From Sphaerosporella brunnea (taxonomy: Eukaryota; Ascomycota; Pezizomycetes; Pezizales; Pyronemataceae): a stretch of 25,480 nt of DNA. Numbering within the stretch: position 1 is the stretch's first letter; each line of letters starts with the position of its first letter. A program made the position numbers and the translations under genes. The notes beneath the pieces are model-generated. The model made no database searches. It was not told the origin of the DNA and was given only the letters and a program-made list of their open reading frames with translations. Location of the stretch: assembly GCA_008704415.1 (NCBI GenBank), contig VXIS01000488.1, positions 1 to 25,480 of the forward strand, written 5' to 3'. Positions 1 to 9,068 of this stretch are shown here, piece after piece.

Positions 1-944
1 GCTGTCGGCCTCAGGATACTGCTGGGGTTTTCACTCGAGGAGCGGAACCTGGGGGGCGGGCTCGATGGTGATAGAGGCCATTATTGAGATGTCCAAGCAA
101 GCAGTGTTCTTAAAATTCTGATGTAACGAGGCTCTGTCTACCAGAGTGTCGTGGAATTGAACTCGTGACCTTGGGGAAAAGCAAGGCAAAATCCTAAACA
201 ATAGAATTTTAAGGGCTTTCTTGTCGGGTGGACACTAATGGTTCTTGTTGCTGAAGATCAAGGGGTTCTCTCGGCGGAAGCAATCCTACTTATAGTAGAG
301 CGCCGCTCCAGAGACCACCGTCTCCCTGAGTAATACTCAGCCTTTACTCCTTGCTGGCTTTCCGACAGTCTCTACGACTGCGGGCGTCAAGGCGCGCACA
401 GAGATCGCCCCACCTTCCTATGACTCATTCTTTGATTCCAAATCATGAGTCATAGACATGGGTCGCACCCGGATACCCCGCTCCGTAAGCGTTGTATTCT
501 CGTGTTGCAGGAAGATGCTTAGCCCTATTGGCTCCATCTCCCGATCTTCTGCGTCGCATGCCCTACGCAACAACCACACTTACTATGGAGGTTCCAGGCC
601 GAGCTATTCTTCCCTTTTTCGGCTCTAGGCCTTCCGGTTGATCACTCCTAACCCCTCCGATCGTCAGGCTAGTTCCTGGAACAGGCAGGTCAACGAAGAT
701 ATCTCGGAAGAGCTCTAACAATAGCCTATACTATTGTCATCTCCAAACCGGATGCTCTTCCCAGCTAGCGTCCTACCTGAGGCACCCGATCTCCGAGTTT
801 TTCCATAGCGTCACTCAAGCTAGCTACTATGATCCGGAGCCACCCGGCTATCACGTGCCCTCGAGGCGATTACTATGCAGACTCTATTCGATTCCCCTAG
901 CTGACTACTTAGAGTACATGTCATGTGACCATACCCGTGACACC
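1..944. other. Stretch without a recognisable gene, with short inverted repeats
   Basis: No convincing coding region is seen here; open frames are short and match no family I know. Several short perfect inverted repeats stand out: CTTAAAATTCT at 109-119 against its complement at 203-213, a 15-base near-perfect palindrome at 326-340, an 11 bp pair at 418-428/445-455 (listed separately), and ACAATAG at 718-724 against 731-737. Short hairpins of 5-7 bp occur by chance; the 11 bp pairs less so. The stretch could be old repeat DNA or intergenic sequence. Confidence 0.5.
418..455. repeat. Perfect 11 bp inverted repeat containing two TGACTCA sites
   Basis: CTATGACTCAT at 418-428 is exactly complementary to ATGAGTCATAG at 445-455. 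Between them GATT (434-437) can pair with AATC (441-444) around a three-base loop, leaving a one-sided bulge at 429-433. Each arm contains TGACTCA, the consensus bound by fungal Gcn4/CpcA-type (AP-1-like) bZIP factors. No gene start was recognised next to it, so a regulatory role is only a possibility. Confidence 0.6.
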
Positions 945-1110
945 CCTGAACGTTGGCGAGACAACCGAAAACACGGGGAAACTCGCGAGAACGACGAGAC
1001 CTATCGAGAATTGTCGAAACTGTCACGAGACCGGTGAGACATTCCGAGACCGCACGATTCTCGCGAGACCGAGACCATCGCCGAGAATTCTTGTCCTGTG
1101 TGCAACACTG
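945..1110 (+). repeat. CGAGA-rich dispersed repeat, copy A
   Basis: This 166-base segment is similar from end to end to 15681-15835 in the same orientation. Shared landmarks in order are CCTGAACGT, GGCGAGACAA, GACGAGACC, a GACCGCA/GATTCTC block and GTGTGCAACACTG at the right edge; similarity stops at both edges. CGAGA or a one-base variant recurs roughly every 10-20 bases, nearly always on the plus strand. Open frames across it are short and unrecognised, so it is best read as a non-coding repeat of unknown type. Confidence 0.75.
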
Positions 1111-2203
1111 CCCACAACAACCACTTGAGCGAGGGCACGAATATCATTGTGTGACAAATCAACCCATTCCTCGGTAGAGCCCAGTTGAAACCTCCATTGG
1201 GGATTGAATACACCAGGTGAGTCTTTGCAAATGCGCCGCCGCGGGACAAAACAATGGATCCGCCAAAGCAAAACTCTTCAACCTTCGTCCATCCAGCCGT
1301 AGGATACCTGCTGCCAGGATAGCAAGCGCTATGCAATTACGACGCCGTAGCTCAAGTACAAGCTTCGAAAGTTCAGTCTGATATGTGCTGTTTTTTCCTT
1401 GCTGACAAGAGACCCAGCCGAGCTCGATCGTTCACAAAGCTCTAATGGTGTCATCCACAGATCCGCACACTGTGATAGGCAGTGGAGACACAGCTGAGTT
1501 TGAACCACCGTCGGTAGCGAGCTATTGAAGGAATACACGGCGAGCGCTGGTATGCTGCAACTTGACGGAATATCAAGGTTGGTCAACTCGTGCCGTTTGT
1601 TCGTGGTTGCGCTGATATGGGGAGCAGTGTTATGGGCGAGGCTGCTATGCCAACCTTTGTGTATGGAGCGTGCGTCTTTTTGCGAGTTAGGCTGGCCCCA
1701 TTCGTGCCATCAGTCGATCTCCATCTAGTGCTTTCCTCCGGCGGGTGGCTTGTAGAACGCGGTGATGTATTTGAGGGAACTTGAAACCGAACAAATAACT
1801 GTGAAAAACTAAGTGAAATCCAACGTATCCGAAGGTTTGCCCATAGCCAGGACCGAGGGGTGACAGTTGGTGACCCAATCGCTCCAATCCTGAACCCCCC
1901 AGGCCGAGCCTGAGCCCCCTTCAACCTCGCCTATGGGCACAGCTACAGGGAAATGGAGCAAAAGAAGAAAAGAGGTTTCGGTGGGCGGGCAGAAGACTGT
2001 GAGGGGACCTGCGGTGTGCGTTGAGGAGAGCATTCCGGACGGGGTCCTCTGGCCTAATTTAAAGGGCCTTGAGACCCGTCCGGATCCCTTGCTGTTCCTG
2101 CGCCGATCCGCCACAATCTCTTTCCCGGCACCTGGGCCCTTCCTTCCTACCTGCGCAGACCCTTCCAAACAACCCTTCCATCCAGCCCAAATCCTTTCAA
2201 TTA
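1111..2203. other. Stretch without a recognisable gene
   Basis: Open frames of 60-119 codons occur on both strands, but none shows a domain, motif or splice pattern I recognise, and they overlap each other in several frames. No RNA gene or repeat was identified here. Confidence 0.5.
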
Positions 2204-2263
2204 GTCAACCGCCCAAATCCTCCTGCTCCGTCAACCGCCCAAATTCTCGTGCTCTGTCAACCG
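2204..2263. repeat. Imperfect 26 bp tandem repeat, about 2.3 units
   Basis: The unit begins GTCAACCGCCCAAAT. Units lie at 2204-2229 and 2230-2255, differing at a few bases, followed by a partial third unit (GTCAACCG) at 2256-2263. The array lies about 50 bases from the 3' end of the LINE relic starting at 2315. A short C-rich minisatellite is the simplest reading. Confidence 0.75.
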
Positions 2264-2314
2264 TGGGGGGCCAGTCCCTCCGTCCCCACTAGCCCTCAGT
2301 CAAGCTACACCATT

Positions 2315-2365
2315 CTTTTTTTGTTTTGATCATATTGCATTCAGCCACTTGCGGCCATGGCATAT
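2315..2365 (-). repeat. Conserved LINE 3' end, copy A
   Basis: Plus-strand 2315-2365 and 9069-9117 share a T-run, ATATTGCATT, and CTTGCGGCCAT in the same order and spacing. Read on the minus strand this is the 3' end of the LINE with its A-rich tail. It marks both fragments as members of one family inserted in the same orientation. Confidence 0.8.
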
Positions 2366-2389
2366 AGATACAGAATCATCGCCACCCCT

Positions 2390-2990
2390 AGGCACGTGGC
2401 CTCCTCTGGGGCCCGCTACTCCGAACAAAACAAATCAAGGAAAAACAACGATAGCAAGGCACACCAAGAAGATTTGTGATACGAGACAAAGGAGACAGTT
2501 TCAGCCCATATCGGACCACATGCCCATGTTCGTGCTGCTGAGGAAGTCTATCATTCCGTCGGTCCGCCAGCAGGTGTTTCACTGAGGTATTCGTCATCCG
2601 CCTCTTTCTGCCTGCCTCCCCCCCTCTTATGCGTGGCTTCCACCACCGCCTTCCACATGGTTGCCTGCTCTTTTGGCCAACTTTGGCACGTCTTGAAGAC
2701 ATGGTCTACGCTCTGGCTCGGCTTGGAGGCGCAGAGGCAGAACTGTCGTGCACGCTGCGCCCAGGCTTGAAAATGTATGGGGCGGTTTGGGCCTTCTGCA
2801 GCCTTAGTTGAAAGAAGCCTGCTGCCAGGGCTTTTCTGGTCTTGAAAGCTATCTTGATTCCATTAGTCTTTTTGTAGTAGCTCTTGGGCTGCCAGTGCTC
2901 GGCAAGTTGCGGCCTGGCGTCCCCGCAACTGCTAGCTCTATATTCTGCAGCCTTGGTGCAGTATTCAGCAGTTCGGTGATTCACCCAGCA
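2390..2990 (-). pseudogene. LINE ORF2 C-terminal remnant (copy A)
   Basis: Read in three frames on the minus strand, this encodes the last part of a Tad1-type ORF2 polyprotein. An upstream helix-like segment contains AAGFFQLRLQKA (about 2870-2790). It is followed by a zinc-binding-like tail: CLC at 2739-2731, then a His and Cys in VDHVFKTC (2709-2686), then MWKAVVEATHKR, then a region resembling the LLADRR...FLSSTN endings of these proteins near 2570-2520. This CxC...HxxxxC tail follows the RT/RNase H region in intact family members. Frames change at about 2750 and 2640, and stop codons interrupt, so the remnant is not translatable. The same C-terminal module is present at 9230-9500. Confidence 0.75.
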
Positions 2991-3081
2991 AGACTAAGTC
3001 TGCTTTGTCTTGAATGGTGACTTCTAGGCAGGAATGGGGAACTGGCGCACACCTGTCAACATTGTGTTCAATGCATTGCAT

Positions 3082-4642
3082 TTATACGGCTATGGGCGCC
3101 AGCGTGGCTGGGACTGACGGGGAGGGGTTGTCGGTTTTGTCGTTGTTGGTAGTGGTTGTCTTGGTGGTCTTCGGGGGGCCAATTGGAGTCGCGTTGGCCG
3201 AGGACAGTCTCGCCGGCGGCATGGTGGCCAGATTCGGACCAGATGGGCCGTTGCGAGCCGCCTTTGGGGTCTGCATCGACATCTTACGCGCCGGGTAGGC
3301 CGCGTGGGTGGCCGAATGTCCGCCGCGGCAGTTGGCGCAATGTTGGGCGGACTTGGTATGATGGCAGCATGAACTCTTCTTTTTTGCTGCACGCCTCGCG
3401 TCCTTTGACATTCCATGTATGGTCGGCGGTGCGGTGGTCTGTGCTGCAGTGAGCGCATTTAGGTGGGCTTTCACACCGATGCAACAGATGTCCCCATTTG
3501 GAGCAGTTCGCGCAAAGGGCGTACATGTTACTGAGCTCATCCGGATGGCCCCAATGTCCATGCAATCGCCGACGTCGTTTTCACTCGTGAGCCAGCGTAT
3601 TACCATCGGCGCGAAGCGGTCCTTGTCGGGGAGAAGTTCGTTGCGCAGCTTGTCGAGCTTGCCGGGGTAGCAGCCAATGTCCATGGCGTGGATCTTTACT
3701 CTGACCCACTCATGGTGGGGTTTACCGCTGTAATCCTAGCGTCGACACCTCGCATGGTGACCAGCATAGTCTCGCCAAAGATGCATATTTGCGCGGCTCA
3801 GGCATATGGGCCGGCCAAGCCCGTGAAGGTGCCGCGCTGATTGCTGGTGACCCTGATCATGCGGGGGAAGACTGGCGCTCCGGCGGCGCTCAGGGCATTG
3901 TTTACTGCCCAGCCATGTTGAAGCCATAATCGGCGGCGGGGGGAAGAGGGGTGTACAAATCTCTACCGGGGATCAGGGTGCGGAGGCGCTGAGACAGCTC
4001 CTGTTTTGCTGCCACAAGCTGCGGAGTGGCGGGCTGGCTGGAGGTGGGGGTTGGGGCCGTCTTCTGCGTCAACTTTCTGACGACCGCGGTCCAAGAGCCG
4101 TCCGTTCTGGGCGTGTCTGCTTGGCAAGGTTGCGTGGCGGCTGTGAAGAGGCTGGGCCTAACAGTGCCGCGTGGTGGTTTTGGCGCCAAAGGAGCCTTCT
4201 CCGTTGTCGTCGCCGCACCTCGGGAAGCACCATAGTAGGCGTCCGGATAGTAACGATATTGCTCGTCGTCGTGGGCCCAGCCCGTAGGGTGTATCCTGTA
4301 GCCTTTTGATGGCGGCCTGCGGGTCGCAGCATACCGTAACTTTCCCGTCGCTGAGGGGCGTGGCTTTATGCGCAAGACTCTCGCTGCTGCTGGGGCTTTT
4401 GGATCTCCGCTGGCGTGTTTGGAGACATTCAGGCCGGTGATGGCCTTTTCCGCCTCCGCCAGGGTAATTGCAACGTCTCCGTTGGAGCTGTTGCAGCGTG
4501 TTGAGCTCGGTTCCTGGCTTACGGGTGCCGCGCTGACTGCTGTCCGGCGATCTGGGGGAAGGTCCTCTAGCAGCATCAGAATGGAGAAGCAGTTCCCAAT
4601 GGAGAGGCGCTCCCGTCTTGCGGTCACGACTCTACTCGACAA
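3082..4642 (-). pseudogene. LINE ORF1 (Gag-like nucleic-acid-binding protein), frameshifted
   Basis: ORF1 of Tad1-like LINEs coats the element RNA and assists reverse transcription. The first 246 codons (4642-3902) are open; this frame begins just after a TAA and its first codon here is TTG, so the original start may be lost. The N-terminal part is Pro/Ala/Thr-rich and contains DGSWTAVV, typical of the family. The reading then moves frame near 3902, meets a TGA near 3803, and shifts again at a CCCC run near 3716 into a segment with WVRVKIHAMD, resembling the RRM-like core. Zinc knuckles follow: CANCSKWGHLLHRC (CX2CX4HX4C, about 3515-3474) and a second Cys/His cluster near 3466-3427 in one frame, and CANCRGGH near 3340-3318 in another. 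At least four frame disruptions make this a pseudogene. Confidence 0.85.
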
Positions 4643-4690
4643 TTGAGCAGTATTTTAAAAAATTTATATTTTGACTTTCTGCGCGGGCTT
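4640..4690. repeat. AT-rich block repeated at 16036-16084
   Basis: GCAGTATTTTAAAA (4647-4660) and TTTTGACTTTCTGCGCG (4669-4685) recur in the same order and orientation at 16043-16056 and 16064-16080. In LINE orientation this block lies immediately upstream of ORF1, so it is probably the 3' part of the element's 5' untranslated region. It contains in-frame stops, which fits a non-coding leader. Confidence 0.7.
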
Positions 4691-5282
4691 AAGCGAATAT
4701 CAAAAAAGTTTTATTTTCATGAAAACGTTGCCGCAGTTCCAGCAGATTCGACGGGCGGAGAATCGTGACGAAGGGTAGACAAACTCTGTTCGCAGCGGTG
4801 AGGCAGGCTCGGTGCGGCGATCGAAAGTTTTTTGCGGCAAAAGGACGCCGGCCACACCACTTCTCCATATTGTGGGAAAGGATCGACCTTCTGGTTCCTT
4901 GTCCCGCGCTCGTTGTTAGTCTCTCTTCAAGCTCGGAGAGCCAGACACAATTTGAGTTTCCACCGCTCTTCCAGCGCATTGTCCTCTCTGAGACAAAGAA
5001 AGAGGAGGCATTGAGTTTTGGGGTCTTGAGCCACGGCAACGTAGGACCCCGCAGCTGACAGCAGTCAGCGGCATCTTCGTGTGTTGCGGTGTCGCTCATG
5101 GTCATGTCTCCGAATGGTGGCAGTATTCCTAGCGCAGGGCAGCGCACCATCAAGTCAAACGGAGACGGTTTCCATCGCACGGTGTCTAGGTAGATAGCGA
5201 AGAGGAACGGTAAGGTGCCTGGTGGATCAAGGGTTCTGGTGGCTGTACGGAGAGCGCCACTACCCAGCAACGCGGTGCACAC
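4689..5282 (-). other. Unrecognised open frame upstream of the LINE ORF1
   Basis: A 197-codon frame on the minus strand is open here, beginning at GTG with an internal ATG (methionine of MVRCPALG). I see no domain, signal peptide or membrane segment in it. It lies directly 5' of the LINE ORF1, so it may be the element's 5' untranslated region, or flanking DNA with a chance open frame. The bases nearest ORF1 (4647-4685) are repeated at 16043-16080. Confidence 0.2.
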
Positions 5283-5289
5283 GAATAAG

Positions 5290-5930
5290 GTCTTAAAAGG
5301 TTTGCAATATGATAGTCCTAGTCATCGGTGTTTGAAATATTCGGCCGCCTCAGCTGTTCGGCGGCGATGAAGAATGGACGCCGCTGAACACCACTATGCC
5401 AATCCGGCGATCTCGAACACTCCCAGTCAACCTCGTGATTTGTGATTCTTCCAAGACTGCAATAACAACAGTGCCCACAGTGAGAGAACACGCCTCGCTT
5501 GCTTCATCAACCCTACGCTTGGCCCCAATGATCATAGGCTGCCGGTGCAGCACTGTCCACATGCAGCGGTGTGAAATCGCCGTCTGTGCGCGTCGATCTT
5601 CTGCTGGCAGCCATGGGTGCACATGCAGCTGTGGGGCGTAAACAACAGCTGTCCCGGCCGTCTTCAAGAGAGCCATCGCGCTCTGCTCCGCCAGACGGCA
5701 AATGCTTGTGAGAAAAACAGCCTATCTAGGAGGAAGATTATGCCTTTGCCAATACGTTTTGGGTACTTCAAATCTCGGCAACAGATCCAGTGCTAGCGGG
5801 CCTTCACCCGCAATACGAGCAACCTGCAGGATACCGCATCGACTCGATGATATTGAAACCCCCTGCATCATGACAGGTAACTTGTCAATCTGGAGGGCCA
5901 ATGTGTCGGTTGCTTCCATTTCTGGTCGAG
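5290..5930. other. Stretch without a recognisable gene
   Basis: Two overlapping open frames of about 110-140 codons (minus 5676-5350 and plus 5702-6130) were examined. Neither shows a recognisable motif, and both run through sequence that reads as well on the other strand. No RNA gene or promoter was identified. Confidence 0.4.
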
Positions 5931-6640
5931 GGCGGTCTTGCTCAGGCCTCGCCGCCGGTCTTCCCAGTGTTCCATACAGTCCGTCCAGGACTGCAGACCG
6001 GATCGAACCAATTGGCACGAGCCGATCCAGTCCGCCATGGCGGAGGACCACCACGATCCAGTCTGATCCAGTCCATGGGTGCCAGGCACGGGAAAAGACC
6101 GTAGTCGACTGCAGACGACTGCATTATTAGTAAGGTTGTAATATGTATAATAGTACCCGCGTGCAAGAAGGCCGTTTGCGGCGGTGGACTCTGTCAAAAG
6201 CGGAGCTTGAGAAAAGAAAACAGAAGGGTGGCAGGGTTGAAGAGCAGGGGACCGGGAGAGCGGGATAATGGAATGATAGGGATAATGGAATTATAGGACG
6301 GCGGGATAATGAAATGATAGGACGGTGGGATGGCGGTCATGTATTTGTAGAAAAGCGATAACTGATATTGCCCAACATAAGGGTTGACTGCCGTGGACTG
6401 CTGTCGACTGCAGGCGGTCCAGGCTGCAGTACCAAAAAGACTGCCGGTCCTGGTCTTTCCAGAAGACTGGATCGTCACTTGCGATCCAGTCCGGTCGAGA
6501 GTCAGGACGGGACCGAACGGATCGTACGGAACACAGGGTCTTTCTCGGGCTTCGCCACTCCTCTTGCTTCCGCCGGAGGTCTTGCTCAAGCTCCGCCGCC
6601 GGTCTAGCTCAAGCTCCGCCGCCGGGATGGCTCAAGGTCC
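5930..6640. repeat. Cluster of inverted, direct and tandem repeats
   Basis: The two ends of this block resemble each other. ACGATCCAGTCT near 6053 faces its complement AGACTGGATCGT near 6461, and CTGCAG/GTCGAC-rich stretches lie at 6103-6125 and 6394-6425, giving a loose inverted arrangement around a core of about 270 bases. GGTCTTGCTCA..CGCCGCCGGTCT near 5933-5960 recurs directly near 6582-6606, where GCTCAAGCTCCGCCGCCGG is also tandemly repeated with a 23-base period. Between them, GGGATAATGGAAT-type units repeat three to four times at 6258-6335. It resembles a degenerate non-autonomous DNA transposon, but terminal repeats and target duplications are not clean enough to name it. Confidence 0.5.
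6258..6338. repeat. Short irregular tandem repeat (GGGATAATGGAATGATAGG type)
   Basis: Three to four related units beginning GGGATAATG(G/A)AAT follow one another with spacings of about 18-24 bases; the last units also share ATAGGACGG. It lies inside the repeat cluster at 5930-6640 and has no apparent coding role. Confidence 0.65.
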
Positions 6641-6706
6641 TGCTGGAGGATCAGGCGCGCCGGAGAATCGAGCCCGCCGGAGGATCATGCCTGGCGGCCT
6701 CCGCAT

Positions 6707-6971
6707 TCATCTTAAGTAGCTGTGGTGTCTGCCGTTCTGCTTGCTATGTAGGTGGTTCCTTCTTTCGGTCAAAATCATACAACACAACATGGAGAATATA
6801 AAATTACCTTTTCCCTGCGTGACACAAACGGCACCAGAGAAACTCAAAGTCCCAGTCCTCGCAGTATTCCGCCATCTCATTTTCATCACTGCTCTGGGAA
6901 GAAGTAAAACCGCTACTTTGAGTCTCAACCTCCACGTTGCGATACGAGATCTTCGTACTCTGGCCAGACAT
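6707..6971 (-). CDS. Speculative two-exon small protein (66 residues)
   Basis: On the minus strand an ATG at 6971 opens MSGQSTKISYRN, followed by a Ser/Glu/Asp-rich middle and EDWDFEFLWCRLCHAGK. Exon 1 would end at 6808 at AAAAG|GTAATT. A 64-base intron (6807-6744) with a branch-like TTTGACC and an acceptor ending CATAG would join exon 2 (6743-6707), which ends in TGA; total length is a multiple of three. The composition looks more protein-like than nearby frames, but I recognise no family, and the donor is not the strongest fungal form. It could equally be a chance frame in old repeat DNA. Confidence 0.22.
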
Positions 6972-7055
6972 TGTGCTGCTCCAACGTGCGGATCTCAGCG
7001 GCCGTAAACGCGTGCCTGGGCCAGGCTCTTCTCCCAGGCTGAAGAGCGCACTCAC

Positions 7056-8610
7056 GCCACTGTGAATCGTTGCTTACCGTGTAGGTGTCATAGCAGTGAA
7101 GGAACTGGCGCCGTGGTTTGCCTCATTCCGCGGCAGAACTCTGGGTAGCTGGAGATGATGGCCCCGCAAAGAATTGGACTCAAAGCACAGGGACTTGAAG
7201 CAACTATGAGTGCTGTGTATGAGGGATAGGCATGTCAGTGGTGGCTTTGGTTTACGGCGAAGGTGGAGCTGGTGATGTATTTGCTACTGCCAGATCATAT
7301 CCAGATGTCGGAGGGAGATTCACGTCGCAAAAAGGGTTGTTCCGGGCGCGTGCCGGGCATGATCTCAATATTCATGCCGTGTTTGTATGAGCTTCAACTT
7401 GAGTGATAGTGACGGCAAGAAGCGTCGCTGAAGATAAACTACTATTCGACCGCAACATTCTGTCCGGACTTCAACAGCACACTCTGGAGCTCCCGCATGT
7501 CGTCGCGGCGAGACACACTCGCCAGTGTTTCTCAAAGCCAGCCCGTCGATCGGGCGGTGGTGCCATGCTTATACTGCCAAGGAAGCTCACTGGGTGTTTT
7601 GGGCTCGAAAAGCGACGAGCTGGCGGGCGGCCTTCTTCACAAGTAGTACAAGTGGAAAGATTCAATTTTCTGAGACATCCATCCCGCTCCTGCTCCACTC
7701 AGTCCCTACATCGTTGCTGTGTCCACGATACCTTCCTTGAACACCTTCCAGGCCTTGTTTATTTCCGCGGCCTCCTAACAGTCCAAACACGCTCATGCTT
7801 CAATGATGTCAACTTGTACGCGAGCTCGACGATCAGTGATGGTCGATTTGGCGCTGCCAAAACCTGCTCCATTTCATCTGACATTGCCGAGATAGTCAAG
7901 ATTTATGATCCCATTATTGTGAGGTTTGTATATGGAGTCTGTGTAAGATTCCGGTAGCCAAGGAGATCGCTCAGTGACGCGTTTTAAGCCTTCTTTAGCA
8001 AGTGGTGGTATGTATCAAGCGGCTCTTTGGCCACACTGTCAAGCTGCGCAGCCCGATCAACTGTTCCAGTAGTTGCACAAATGGAAGGTTTTACAGGGCA
8101 ATAGCCCGTTGAGATATGGAGTACGTCACTGTATATTATCCGAGTATGAACTGCGGCCCTAGGGTTAGATACTGATGTAGTCAGGTTAGACCTTGCAGCT
8201 AGCGCCCGTTTCTGCCTCTTAAGGGCGGAAACCTGCACTTAGCTCCGCACCTTGCAATCATCACTTCTACCAACGTTCTTAAAGTCTACTGGGTGAAACC
8301 TATCGTGAACATAGACCAGTGCTCGGCGTGCCTTTAACAGGCCTTTGGCTCCGAAAGAGACTGCTAGCAAGCAAACAGGAGGCGCAGGCGGTGGAGGTCC
8401 CGGGCTGCCTCCACAAAAAGTGCATTTAGGACATGGTTGGATTTTTCTCCGCTTACGAGTGGATTTGCAATCTCCTCATCATCTCGGGTATACTGTTGTC
8501 ACAACGCCTCTGCTCCAAGTAATTGGCATTATTCATCCAATCTGCATCGCTTGCAGGTGTCAGGTGTTTGAGTCTTCCGATAATCTCGAAACGTAAGGTG
8601 CGCTTGAAAA
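7056..8610. other. Stretch without a recognisable gene
   Basis: The longest plus frame (7403-7957, 184 codons) begins at GTG rather than ATG and shows no known motif. Minus-strand frames at 7698-7471 and 8238-7984 are also unrecognised; the latter has a basic stretch, ALKRQKRALAARSN, which could be part of a decayed transposon protein. Nothing here can be named with support. Confidence 0.4.
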
Positions 8611-8960
8611 TCAAGCAATGCTGTGAAAACCTCTGTCATGGTCTTCTACGACAGTCCAGTTTGACGTGTTGAGAAAATCCTCTAGCCAATCTGTGGTTGC
8701 AGTAACCAAGATTTCGCACTTTGACGATGCACACAATGATAACGAAGGTAAATTCAAGCGTGTGTCCTTGTCTGCAACCCGAAGCAAGTCGGCAGTATTG
8801 GTAATTTCATTTGCATCATTCGTAACAGGAATTGCAAGGAACCGCTGGTTTTGCTGACGCAAACCTAAAACGTAGGTTACTATCTTGGGTAGCTTGCTCA
8901 ACGGCCCAAGCTTGCGCCATAAGTTCTCTCTCCTTTTGAATTGCTAAAGGTTATTTTTCA
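8611..8960 (-). pseudogene. hAT-superfamily transposase fragment (middle part)
   Basis: hAT transposases cut and paste DNA elements with 8 bp target duplications. This minus-strand frame, open upstream of its first possible start, contains LWRKLGPLSKLPKIV, then a charged segment, then DTRLN, then TDWLEDFLNTSNWTVVEDHD. That order matches the fungal hAT pattern of a W+KLGPxxKLHxIV segment, the D-T-R-W-N-S motif and a following helix with a DW pair. The Trp of the motif is Leu here. Neither the N-terminal BED finger nor the C-terminal dimerisation region follows, and a TGA ends the frame at 8611. The LINE 3' end at 9069 lies just upstream. The call rests on motif order, not on a database match. 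Confidence 0.6.
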
Positions 8961-9068
8961 AATGTTACTGTGGCTTCTGCTATTTAAGTCTTAAGTCCGC
9001 TGCGATAGACATCGTGCAACCATATCTAGAATATGGCCGAAGCAATGAAGTCCTCTTTCTCCTGCCGA

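Larger units (their letters stand above)
2315..4690 (-). mobile_element. Tad1-like LINE retrotransposon, internally deleted relic (copy A)
   Basis: On the minus strand the segment reads as a short 5' region, a broken ORF1 with zinc knuckles (4642 to 3082), the C-terminal tail of ORF2 (about 2990 to 2390), a short 3' untranslated region and an A-rich end (T-run at 2315-2327 on the plus strand). Two ORFs, CCHC knuckles in ORF1 and a CxC...H...C tail on ORF2 are hallmarks of the fungal Tad1 clade of non-LTR elements. The endonuclease, reverse transcriptase and most of any RNase H region are missing: under 100 bases separate the end of ORF1 from the ORF2 remnant, so about 3 kb has been lost. The 3' end closely matches 9069-9117. 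The true 5' limit is uncertain and could reach about 5282. No target-site duplication was found. Confidence 0.85.

Noticed and set aside
140..165. tRNA-like B box on the minus strand (GAGTTCAATTCC)
   Set aside because: No convincing A box, anticodon stem or acceptor stem could be built around it, so no tRNA gene is called; it is noted only within the 109-213 repeat finding.
953..1336. Overlapping open frames across the CGAGA-rich repeat
   Set aside because: They arise because the repeat is poor in stop codons in several frames; the second copy does not preserve the same frames.
7403..7957. 184-codon plus-strand frame as a gene
   Set aside because: It starts only at GTG, has no motif, and the minus strand in the same stretch is also partly open.
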